Part shown: one piece after another, positions 50,301-62,300 of the stretch
Layout: each line of letters starts with the position of its first letter
How positions within the stretch are numbered: the first letter of the stretch is position 1
Source: Diplonema papillatum
Taxonomy: Eukaryota > Euglenozoa > Diplonemea > Diplonemida > Diplonemidae
Assembly: GCA_030068145.1 (NCBI GenBank)
Contig: JAPJBO010001091.1
Coordinates: forward strand, 1-64,000
Reading direction: 5' to 3'
DNA length: 64,000 nt
Notes under the pieces: model-generated
Told to the model about the DNA's origin: nothing
The model's input: the letters and a program-made list of their open reading frames with translations, nothing else
Database searches by the model: none
Translations under genes and position numbers: made by a program

Positions 50301-53300
50301 CTAGGATTCCGTGGCTCATGAGGCGCGGGGGGAAACCAGAATTAGGGGGCGGGGGAATACGTTCTGGACTTAACAACCGGAAAATCGCCTTGAACTTTGA
50401 TCGGACCGGAAAAATATTTGGATAGGAAAAATGTTTGGATAGGAAATATTTTGGATAAAATGGCCGTCCCAGAAAATTTTGGATATTTTTCCTATCCAAT
50501 ATTTTTCCGAAGACGGTATCAAAAATAAAAGTATTAGCTTTAAAAGAACCCATTCGACGAAGGTCACCCGGCTCTAAAATCCCGGATTCTCAAGCGAACT
50601 ATAACTCCAAAAAGGCGGCGAGGGAAGGCATGCAAAGCCCCAAGATGGGCGAAACATTATGGCCGCATTCGGAATGCCACCATCCCAGCTTGTGTGTGTT
50701 TAATCCACGCTGGGAGTTTTCTGGCGACGTCGAAAGGCCCAAAGAAAAGGTTGCCCACCTGAAAACAGCACAAGCTCACCCTGGATGACATTACATGCCA
50801 CCTGTGCACTCGCACACGACCTCGCTAGAGGAACTGTTTGCACGGGGGTGGACGGAGTTCAGTCAAGTGCTGGCAAGCCTCTTGGGTGACACCCAGCTAC
50901 GAATGCTGTACCCAGATGCTGCTGGTTGCAGCAAGGAACTGCCGGTGCAGAGAGGATGTTTTCGCTCCTGAAACTTGTAAAGAGTCGTCTCCGAGCCACT
51001 CTGCACGATGATACGTTGAAGGACATCATGTGCGGGCTGGAGCTTCCGTCAAGGACCTCGAAAACGACGGAAGAACACGAGCAAATCGTTTCTGCATTCA
51101 AAAACTACAAGGAAGCCTTGGTGCGCACAGGTGCTCCGCGAATTGTCTCCAGAACGACAAACAGAGGATTGCATGTTTGCGTCGCTTGAGTGCCCCCCCG
51201 TTCCACGATTTCACGTTCCCACTTGTTTTGCATCACTACTGTTATCAAACTCACACAAAGCTGAAACTACCGTTCCACACCGACCTGTAATTTACGGCCC
51301 TTTAATTTGCGGAATTCTATTTTGTGGCCGCGGTGCCGAAGTAGCTTGAGCTCTGAGCCCCACGTAAAATCCTACCAAATGTTGTACAGAGCACTTTTTG
51401 GGGTCCTCGTGGCACTTGGTGCGTGTGGAGCTCAGACCGACACTGTGTTGAGGGTGTGGGGTGTTCGGACGAAATGCGGCACGTGCAAGTGGGTTTTGCT
51501 CATCGAAGGTAGCGCCACACAGCAAGAATTGCTAGCCGCTTTGTAGTCCACAGAGACTGTGGCAACTTTGTAGTTGTCACTACTGTCCACCCCAGAGACT
51601 GTCCTTCGGGAAGCAAAAAAGCCATGTGAAGAAGGTGTCGCCTGGCGGTTTTCTGCGACAGCAGGGCTGACAGCTGCGGTCTTCTTGGCAACACGACATG
51701 TAACTTTACATAAGCTATTACCAGCGCCGCAGGCGCGGAAATTTTTTCAAGCTATTGGGTCAGCGCTGCAGGTATCCAAACAGCAAGAATCGCTATAGCC
51801 GCTTTGTAGTCCACAGGGACTGCGGCAAAGTTGATGCGAGTCAAGTGCACTTTCATGTACCCGACAGGGTGCTCCTCTTTGTGGTTGTCACTACTGCCCA
51901 CCACAGAGAGCAGGGTGGACAACTGCGGTCTTCTTGGCAACAAGACACGAAACAATACACAAGCCAAAAATGCCAGCGCCGCAGGCGCGGAAAATTTTGC
52001 CAAGCTAATGGGCCAGTGCAGCAGGTTCCAAAATTGAGGGTGTACGTTGCTAGAACGATGATCCAAAGGTGCAGTAACCGTACTGTAGCATCATCCACCC
52101 ACTCACTGCCCACTACCACCACTGCCCACCGCACCACCCACTGCACAACCTCTACGACCTCCCACCACATGACCACCCACTACCGCTGCCCACCCACAAC
52201 ACCCGGCCGCTGGCTATAACTATAGTTTTTTTTTTTTGTTTGGATGTTGTATGCAGTGCATAATACAGAGACGTGATTTTGGCCAAAAACGGGTGTTTGG
52301 CGCATCTGGACGTTTTTTTGGCCTGAAGGCTTTGTACACCCTGACAAATTATGCCCCTATAATTTGCGGAATTCTATTTTATGGCCATGCAATTTATGGA
52401 CGAATTATTTTATTTTTTGGAGGGACCCAGAATTAATATATTCTGTCCAGGCTCTTGGACAGGCACTCGACCTTTTTGGGGACAGGGAACTAGCTATGCC
52501 CCGACCACCCACCGCAGAGACAGATGCAAATTATGCCTGCGCCGCAGGCGCGGAAATTTTTGAACAGTCACACAAAAGCAAATGCTTGTTTCCGATAGAG
52601 GAGGATGTTCTTGTTAAAAACGACGTCCCACCTCCATCCTCAACGAAACGTACAAGCCACGACACCAACCACACATCGACTACCCAACACCCGACATTCA
52701 TCGACGCTACCCACAACAATCCGCACTCCCTCCAGCAGTGCCGACCATCACACTCCGAACTATACCTCCCCCAACCCTCCACACACCTCCGAAACTAACT
52801 AACACACGACCCACTACGGCATTCCTACTCCCACCCACACAATACGGTCTCCGACATCCACCACCAACGCTGAATACACTCGTACTCCCTTCACACCAAC
52901 CTTATACATCACAACCGAACAAACTACACCAAAACCTCACATTCAAACCACCACAAGACGTACGGACCACACAACACAGCACACCAACACAAGAGAACCC
53001 CCGACCAGTCACCCACCTCAACGACACACACTTGAAGTACAAGCTCAAACAGAACGCCATCGACCCAAAAGAAGCAGACCGTCCAGAATTTAAGCGAAAC
53101 CCGTTCCTCACATGCTTTCGCACTAAAGCGAAATACAATTACGGGAAACAGTTCTGGGCCGCGTATGACACCAAACGACGAGAAGCGCAGGTCGTGTTCT
53201 TCACCAAACAACACAAGCAGCTACACAAGGGATGGAAGAACCAGCAGACCGACAAACCAGCACACTCCGACCAAGGAGTAGTCTACGCCCTTATAGACGA

Positions 53301-56300
53301 ACGCGGAAACGTCAAATACGTCGGGCAAACCAAAGGTACCGCTGAGGATCGTCTGAAATCCCACTGGTATCAACGCCGCAACAACACACCCATCGCCAAA
53401 GCTCTTCTGAAACGGGACTTTCCCCTCTACGCGATACCGCTCGAGAAAGTTCCAATCAACGAGCACGCCACAAACGACGAATTCCGGAGACAGGCACTTC
53501 CGAGAGAGAACTGGTGGATTTCACACTTCCAACCCACATACAACGTCCAACGACATATCAGAAACGCCACTACACGCCCCAGGAAAAGCAGAAAACGTTC
53601 CAATCAACGCCACGAACGAACGAAAAACGCACCAAAAGTCGAAAAGTGGGCATGGTTGGAAGACGGAAAACTGCGGATCAACCTCACTACCGAAGCACGA
53701 GCATTCTCAATCAGGAGCCAACTACACCACCTGGTAAACCTCAGCGACAAAGACCTCACCGGCTACAACTTCGACCTTATGGGACGCACACGGATCAAGC
53801 GGCTTCTTAACTGGCTAATCGCACACGCACCTCGCACCAATTTGCCACCTACCGTCACAGCACTCGAAAAAAGCCTAAAAGATCGACTCGGGGAGATAAC
53901 ACTCAACAAAGTAATAAAAGACGACGGAGCACCAGCAAGGCTCATAATCACACACGGCAGTGAACACATCAACTCGCTACGTTTACACGACATCCTACAA
54001 CAACCGGCGATTAAACGCGCTTGCCCAAAAGAAGAGATACTACAGCGCACCAAAATCTCTTTCCGACTGAACCCCCCACTCTATCTTAGGCTACAAAACG
54101 TAACACAGATCAGCAAGGAACTGCCTGACATACCACTCCCTAAACCAGAGCACTGCGCATGTCACAGATACAACTCCGGAAAAACGATCAACGGCCACGC
54201 CATAGGCTTCCTCTCAGCAATTACGAAAGAAAACGGGCTTTCGGAAATCGTCAGCAGAGGCAGAAAGTACAGATGCTACCAGAGCCACCACGCTCTGACC
54301 GAAACGCTACACGAGGCAATAGAGGAGTACGTACAGACATACTACCCCGCAGGCAGTGACACAACCTCATTCGAAACGGAGCTCAAAGCCGAAATATCAC
54401 GAAGAATGGCGGCTCTACCACCTTCAGACGACGAGAAATTGAATACAAAGGCCACAGCCGAACTAGCTGTCATTAAACAACACCTGGTCATCTTACCAGT
54501 AGACAAAACAACGCACGATTTTGGATACTGTTGCAAAGCCCAATACACACACGCGCTACGACAACAACTCGACGCAAACGAAACATACGAGAAACAAACG
54601 ATCACAAAAACAGAAGTAGAGAGCAACCACAAACGTATAATGGCAGAGCTCGACCTACCGTTCCACAAGGGACTACCACACCTCTACGGCTCCATAAAAT
54701 TACACAAAGCAGAACCATCTTTCCGTTGGATAGCCGGTGTCGCCGCAGAAAAAAACAAAAAGCACCGCAACACAAAACGCGAGGCACCCAAAGCAACCCT
54801 CACAAATGCCCACCTCGAACTATCAGGCCTATTGAAAAGCGTGATGAAAGCCCTCAAACGAAAAGACGAACTCAACTTCCGCCGTACAGGAATCAAACGT
54901 GTATGGTTTACAGAAGGACCAGACGACATCACCCTGCACATAAAGCAGAACCTCACCCGCCTCCGATACAAAATCCCAACTACACACGACTTCGAGGACA
55001 TGTACACAAGGCTACCTCAGGACAAGATAGTGGAAGAAGTATGCGAAGCGATCGAAGAAGCTTTCGAATTCGAAGAACAGAACGGCAACCCTAACCTAAC
55101 ACGTGGAGCGAAACAGAAAGGCAAGAAAACCTTCACCTTCAGTCGGCAGACGAACGACACGAAGCGCGCATACTCCAGAGAAGCAGTCAAAGAACTACTT
55201 GCAATCATTATCGGTAACAGCTACATAGCACAAGGCGATCAAGTACTCAGGCAGACCGACGGCATACCTATGGGCGGTAATGCTAGCTCGGATATAGCAA
55301 ACCTTTTCTGCTATCGGATCGAGAAAGCATACGTAGACAGCCTCGTAGATGAAGGAAAGATCGAAGAAGCGAAGGCACACGCACACACCTACCGCTTCAT
55401 CGACGACTTCCTCAACTTCGGGACCACACCACCACCGCAGCACCTTTACAACATGCGGTACAAAAACACAACTACAGCACACGACGACGTAGTATTTCTC
55501 GGAGTCCGGATACGCGTCGAACGTCCGGATCCTCCCCACGCACCGCACATCCGCCTCACAATACAACCGAAAAACTACGGGACCCGCTATACCCACCATT
55601 TAACAACGGCTCCCAAGGCGCAAGCGAGCGGGATTTTCAAGGGCTCGCTGATACGAGCAATCCGACAAACGAACCACCTACAAGACCTGCGTGTAGAAAT
55701 ACAGAGGAGCGTATATGCCATGATCGACAGAGGTCACAACCCACGGGTACTATACGCACCCTGGAACGCATGGCTCACAGAGGAATTCGGCAACCTGCCA
55801 CGACTCCACAGCCAGCTCAAGCCGTTCCTTGGATTCTGCGTAGCCCGGCACAAAAAACGCCAACCACGCATCAACGAACCGGAGTTCGCCGGCAAACACA
55901 GGCCAACCAACTTCTTCCCGGCCCACTTACCGAGCGAATCACCATCCTCCGTTGACTCTCCATCACAACCCACACCCGAATTAACCGTCACGGAACGAGT
56001 AGCCAGCCTCGTTGCAACCATCACCATCGCCGCAGCAGTAGCAGCCAAAACGAAGCGGAAACACCCACAGCAACTTCACAAATACACGACAAGAAACTCT
56101 TGCTTCCTGCAAGCGTCGCTAAACCTCATAGCAGCGACACACTTGTCAAATCAAATACGCAAGTACAACGACTGTCCACAACACCAAACAGGCCCATGCA
56201 CACAAGACGTGAACGAATGGATAAGCGGCAGGAAAACCCAAAACGTCGTCCAAAGGCTCTTCGAGCACATGGGCACACACCTCGGCGACGGAGAACAACA

Positions 56301-59300
56301 CGACCTAGAAGAAGCCTTACTTCAACTACTCGCTGCGATAGCGAACGAAAACGAAGAACACCGCACGTGCCAACCAAACTGCAGCGACGCCTTCAACGAA
56401 TTATTACACCTACAGACGACAACAATCCATTGCAACAACTGCGGCTACATCAAAACAGAAGATCAACCCTACAGCATGACAATCCTCGCAATACAGGCCA
56501 GCACCGCTCAAGGATGTCTGGACAGTTTCTGCAAGAAAAGCACCCCCAAAGATTACAGATGTGACAAGTGCAAAAAGACAAAGACAGCAGAAACGCAAAC
56601 CAGTATCCGAGCAGCACAAGACACATTACTACTGTGTCTTAGACGGAACGAGTTCGCAAACGAAAATCGAACCCCGGTGGCAGCTGATCCCACCCTCAAC
56701 ATTCCGGACCACGAACACAAATACGAACTCCAAGCCGTTATAACACACACAGGAAGAGAGAACGCCGGCCACTACACCATCCACAAACGTAACCGCACCC
56801 CTTTCACAGACCAAAACTGGACACATTACAACAACGAAACCACCTCACACTCCCGGGAACCTACGTACACAGACAACGCCACGTACATGTTCCTGTACAC
56901 GAAAGAAGACACCACCGACACAGACCCTACACAAACACTCGAACTGCTCGAAGAATTGCGAGGGGACACCCCTACCTCAGACGACGAGACCTCATCCGAA
57001 GAAACAACACAGCATGAAGGAACGCTGATTTGGGCATGCCCAGCCTGCAAAGCAACTACCACGGACGCAGGCAACAAGTTCAAAGGCGCCAAAGGCCTCC
57101 GTACACACATGCTTCACTGCAAAGAGATGACTCTAGCAACAAGCCCAGTACGAAAGGCGGCACAGAAAGCCCTCGGAAAACGCAAATGCCCATACTGCAA
57201 CAACGACGGACGGACCGCAGGGAAAGCGCGCTTCAAAAGTCTACGCCACCATATCTCAAAATGCAAGAGAAACCCAGCGGTATCGCACACGCTCAAGGCT
57301 ACGAAAAAGAATAAGCAAAGTAAGCGAGGAACTTAATTTCATCATCCACGGCTGCCTCGTGCAGCTAGAGAACCCCGACTGTGGAGGACAACAAACAGTC
57401 AAATGAGGTTTTTTTAAAAAAAATTTTTTTATCACATCTTACGACTGTAAGAATAACATCGAACAATAACCAACGCTACTTCCACTTCTTCGAGCCAACG
57501 AGCCTTCATGCGAACAGCGCAAGCGTAACCTCTGTCACTCAAACCCTCCAACCACCCCCCCCCGTACCCCGAGGACAACCCTCAAAACCCCAACTTCCCC
57601 TCTCCCCCTCTCCCCCCCTTCTTTTTCTCCCCCATTTCTTTTTCCTTTTTTCATCCCCTAATCCGTGCCTCGTAACACACAGCCGCCGATCAACACGAAA
57701 CCACCCAGAAGAAAAGCCAGGCACCGGGATCTTCCTGACGAGCACGCAACCCGGTGAACTTAATCAAGAGTCGAAGATTAGCGTCGAAACTTCCTGGCTT
57801 TTCACGCCGCAGCAGAACGACCACACCCTACCCAAACCCAAGCACCCTCTAAACGCGTTAGGGGACTTCACAAGGTTTCACAACGGAGTGACACAACACC
57901 CGAAACGAGTCGCACTCTTTTACTTTTCTCAACCCCCCGCCATACCCAAGCCTCTACGGTCAACCGGAGACTTTAAAATACCGACCTTCTAATCCACAAA
58001 TAACGCTAAAAAGTACCTCTGACTGGTCCTAGTTTGCGATCGATGGACTGTGGGCAGGGCTTACTTACGGCTTCAACCCTGATTGGACAATAGTTATTGG
58101 ACTGACCGGTCGATGTGTGTTCTTCTCGCCGAGCCCTTTCCTGTCCATAGCATGGCCAGTGACTTGTTGCTTTGGTCCTATAATTTGTGGTCAGCTAATT
58201 TATGGATTTGTAATTTATGGACGAATTAATTTATTTTAGGCGATTTTTGGCGAATCCATAAATTAGAAATCCATAAATTAGAAAGCGGGGTGTATTCGGG
58301 CACAGCGGGAGGCACAGCTCTTGGGGTCATGGGTCGTTTCGGTTTCGGGTGGTGCGAGCGTGAGGCGTGTCTATCCAAGATGGTGGAAGAGGGCAGTACT
58401 CATGGCATTCACGGCGGGCAAGGGCACTTCACAAAGGCAGAACACACGGCCTCTGGATACAGCGACGACAACTTTCCTTGCCTGTGGAGCTACCACGAAC
58501 TTCGCAGCATAGTCTGTAAAGGTCGGAGAGGCTGAATCAGGCTTGATCCGAGCCAGTTCGATGAGCACACGCGGGAGCTCTTCAACGTGCGTACTCTGCC
58601 GACCCTCCTCGACCCTCCGCAACCCCCCTCGACCCTCCGCCGATCCTCCGCAACCTTCCGCCGGCCCTCCCTCCCATGCACACCCGGAGCCCCACCCATA
58701 GTTCATGTGTGTACTGGAGTACACCTTGACACAAGATCCGGACACGATTTATTTTTTTTTTTTTTTTTTTTTTTTTTTTGCATTTGAGGCAGGGCTCTCG
58801 CGCTCCACCCCTAGAGGCCCAAAAAGGGGGTGATTTCGGGTCCCCCACAATCTCTACCAACGCTGCAGAGACCCGTATGAAGAAGCAAAAAAAGAAGAAT
58901 ACCGGAAAGAGAAGGCCATTGGGGCGTGGTGCGCTTGAAAGGACACCTTGAAAGCCCCCCTAGTTTGTATCACACAATGCCCCCTTGAATGCAGCCAAGT
59001 CGCAGAAGTCCACCTGGCGGTTTTGCAACGACTTGAACTTCTGAAGGACGCGTGTGGACTGGTCTGCGGTCAATGTCTCCTGCCCACAAGTGCACATCAT
59101 GAGGATTGCTGATAGGCTCTTGTCGCTTAAGCTGTTGCGCAGGCTCGTCTTGATCAGTTTAAGACGGCTGAACACCCGCTCGCACTCAACAGACACCAAG
59201 GGTAAACAGAGGCCAATGAGCATTAGTTTTCGTAGGGTTGGGTACCGCAACTTCCCGGTAACGGTGTTTGCAAGGTTGAACAGAGTCTTGGAACCTGCGT

Positions 59301-62300
59301 CCTGACGTGCAGCGAAACTCATGTCACTGACGGCCTGTCGAAGCCCTGTCCACTCCCGCAGCACATCGTCACGTGTCAGCACGAGAAACGGCACATCACG
59401 CTTGGTGACTTTCGTGGTCGTCGAGGGGTCATCATTGTACACCACCTCTACATACCGCGAAGTAGACTCGTGGTTTCTCCCCGACAGCGCCTGACAGCCC
59501 CCCCCCCCCTAGGGCTAAGTTGGATGGAAACGCCGTTTCTTTTAGTTTTTTCGAAATAAGGAAACGGAAACGGAAACGGAAACGGAAACGTTTCCGTTTC
59601 TTTTAAAAGAAACGCCGGAAGGCTCCTCATGCTGAGGGGTCCTATAGGATACCACTTCGCGGGTCCTTCTGTGTGTCCGTCGGGTGTCCGTTTCCAGCCA
59701 AATTTTGGCTTTCCTTTCAGAGGGCGGGATCACCTTCTTCTTTTGATCTACCAGCGGGCACTTCTCTTCCTCCGTCTTCTGGCGGGCTCTCTGACTCTTC
59801 AGGGCCCTTCCTGGGCTGTTCTTCGACTTGGCTCGGCCCCTTCTTGTGTGTCGTCGCGGTCTCGTTTGTGCAGAGCAGTCGCCGGTGCTCACCGCTTTCT
59901 TTCGTCGGCGATCTGACACGAGCAAATAGGTAACCACAAGCTAATGATGCAGAATGTCGTCACATGTGGATGTTTTCTGACACCAGATTCCACCCTTCTG
60001 TGTGCCTACCACTTCGTCTTCTGCTGCTTCCAACCCACGAGTGGGGCTTGTTGTATCTGCCGTCCTCTTCTGCATTGTTGGTGGTTTCTTCCTGCCGTCG
60101 TTGTCTATGCTCCGACAACACCGCCCCTTCCGGTGACGGTTGCCACCCGTCGTCGTATGCAAGGTGCACTGTGGCAAGCGATGTTACGCACACGTTACTG
60201 CGTGGCCATCGCTTTTCTGGCGGGTTCAACATTGCCCCGGCATACGTGTGCTCTCAGCTTTCCTGCTGTACCGTGAAGCAGATGCACGTCGCGAGCAGAG
60301 CGGCTGGCGTGTGAAGCACTGTTTGCGCGGCACAATATACCATTTCGCATTTTGCGTGACGCTGCTTGAAAAGACCGTTCCTTGGATTATATTTTGCTGA
60401 TTGCACTCCCTCTTTGTCTTACACCGCCGAAAGACCCCGGTCTTGTAGCCTGTGGCGCTGAACGATCGTATCTGTAGAGTCTATTATTGGAAGCGGATGT
60501 GCTTTCCCGATCGTCTTCAGCGCGTTGGCCAACAGCCTCGCATAACAGAGCATCGTCGCCACAACAGCCATTGGTGTAAAGAGCTGCAGACCTCAAAGTC
60601 AGCACAACCGGACGCGTGTGGTTGCGTCTGCTCCACGCGGTCGCAACTCTTATGCTTCTTTCCTCCCTCTTTTCGGAGCCTCCTTGTCCATGGTTTCCCG
60701 CTGGATTGCGGGGTCCGCCGTTCGGAACACATTTCCGGTCGGACCTTCAGCCAGTATACTAGTGGCATACCAGCCGTTTCTTTTGAAAAGAAACGGCGTT
60801 TCCATCCACCGCCAAAAAGAAGGAAACGGAAACGGAAACGGAAACGGAAACGTTTCCAACGTTTCCATCCTACATAGCCCTAGGGGGGTCAAAAGCTGTC
60901 AAAATAGGTCATTTTTTTGGGAACCACATAGGGGCTCCTAAAAGGCAATAAAATTTGGTAAACCACCCCAGAACCGTATAGAAATGCCTAAAACATGCTT
61001 TTTGGCTGCTGAAGTGCCCCGAAAAGGCCTTTTTACGAGTGCCCAATTTTTGGACTCAGGGTGGACACCGTTTGGTACCGGTGTTCTTCTTTTTAGGTGA
61101 CAACCCCAAAAATAGTGACAGCATGAACCGAAGAAGGAAAACAACACTGCCCAAACCTATGTATTTTTACTCAAAAGACTTTCCTGAGAGTTGGGGATGG
61201 TGGGGCTTCGTAGGAGGCATCGACAAGCGACTCAATGAGGTACGGCTTCGTAACGTGCCGCCCCCTCGAGTCCTTGACGTCAGCGCCAGCTTTCGTAGTG
61301 GCCTGTGTCGTGTAGCGTGCTACCGCAAGCTGCAGATACCCTGCCCTGAGCTGCTATGTCGTGGCAGTCCTATAAATCCACCGCCGAACCTTTTCGTTCA
61401 AGTCCAGTTTTCTATTTTTGTTCAAGCTCAACGTGCGTTGGGGTTAGGTACCAGAGATACACCCCGGTGACCAGTATTGTCTTCCGTGCGTGTGCAATGC
61501 GACCCTTTCGGGGTGGTGTACGAAAGGCGAACTTGAATAAAAGACACTGTCGCGTGCATCCCTTCAACAAAAACGTTGGAATCTGGAAAATCCCACTACG
61601 GATGAGAGCATCTCATTGTTTTTCTCGGAAAGACATCGAACTTTGTGAATATCGCTCTAGCAGAAGTTCGGGGAAGAGCTGCTGCCTGCGGTGTCAACAA
61701 CACCTCAGCTTGCGCAAGACTCAGAGAGCCTTTTGGGACGTTGTTAACCATCCAGACGAGCAACGTTCATAGCTGCCTTCCTCCTGGGTGTCGTTTGCCC
61801 TTTTGTTGCTTCCATTTGTGGCTGCCTGCACGTGATTGTAGCCTCATCTTTGCATGGTATGAACAGTGAAGCACACACACAGGCAGCTAGCCGGTACCAA
61901 ACGGTGTCCACCCTAAAACCATCAACTAATACACCCCCCCCTGGGCCATTTTCCATGAAACTTCCCCCAAAAACACGTTTCCGGGCATTTCTGAGGCGGG
62001 TTGCATGTTTTTTTAGCCTTAAACTGCCGTTAAGTCTACAGGCTGAAAATGTCACCATTTTGACGCAAAAAAAGACCTTTTGACCCCCCCTACCCCCCCC
62101 CCCTGGACAGCCACACCCCCCAGCCCTGGATCAACACGTGTACGCTACACGGTGTAGTACACCCCCCAGCCCTACCCCGGACCATTTTTTTTTTCGGGGG
62201 GGGGGGGTGATTTTTTAAAAAATCACCCCCCCATTTTTTTTGGGTTTTTTTTTTGGGGTGATTTTAGGGCTAAATCACCCCCCCGCGAGAGCCCTGATTT

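Larger units (their letters stand above)
48402..50519 (+). mobile_element. Pogo-like DNA transposon, 2.1 kb, decayed
   Basis: Inverted ends of about 29 bp (TACCGTCTTCGGAAAAATAT at the left, inverse at 50491-50519), with subterminal GGATAGGAAAAATATTT repeats, and TA at each boundary as the probable target duplication. It contains a frameshifted transposase (49485-50241), a small 13-bp-TIR insertion at 48604-48779 and an antisense non-LTR tail at 49217-49271. TA targets and the transposase type agree with the Tc1/mariner-pogo group. Confidence 0.75.

Noticed and set aside
57700-57830. Hammerhead ribozyme (CTGACGAG ... GTCGAAAC) in the 589-bp insertion next to the Penelope-like ORF
   Set aside because: The core words are present, but stem II cannot form between them. 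The real pairing is GAAAAGCCAGG/CCTGGCTTTTC and CACCGGG/CCCGGTG.
61124-61470. Gene inside the 1.2-kb inverted-end element
   Set aside because: One ATG-started frame of 115 codons but no recognisable domain, homologous copy or splice context.
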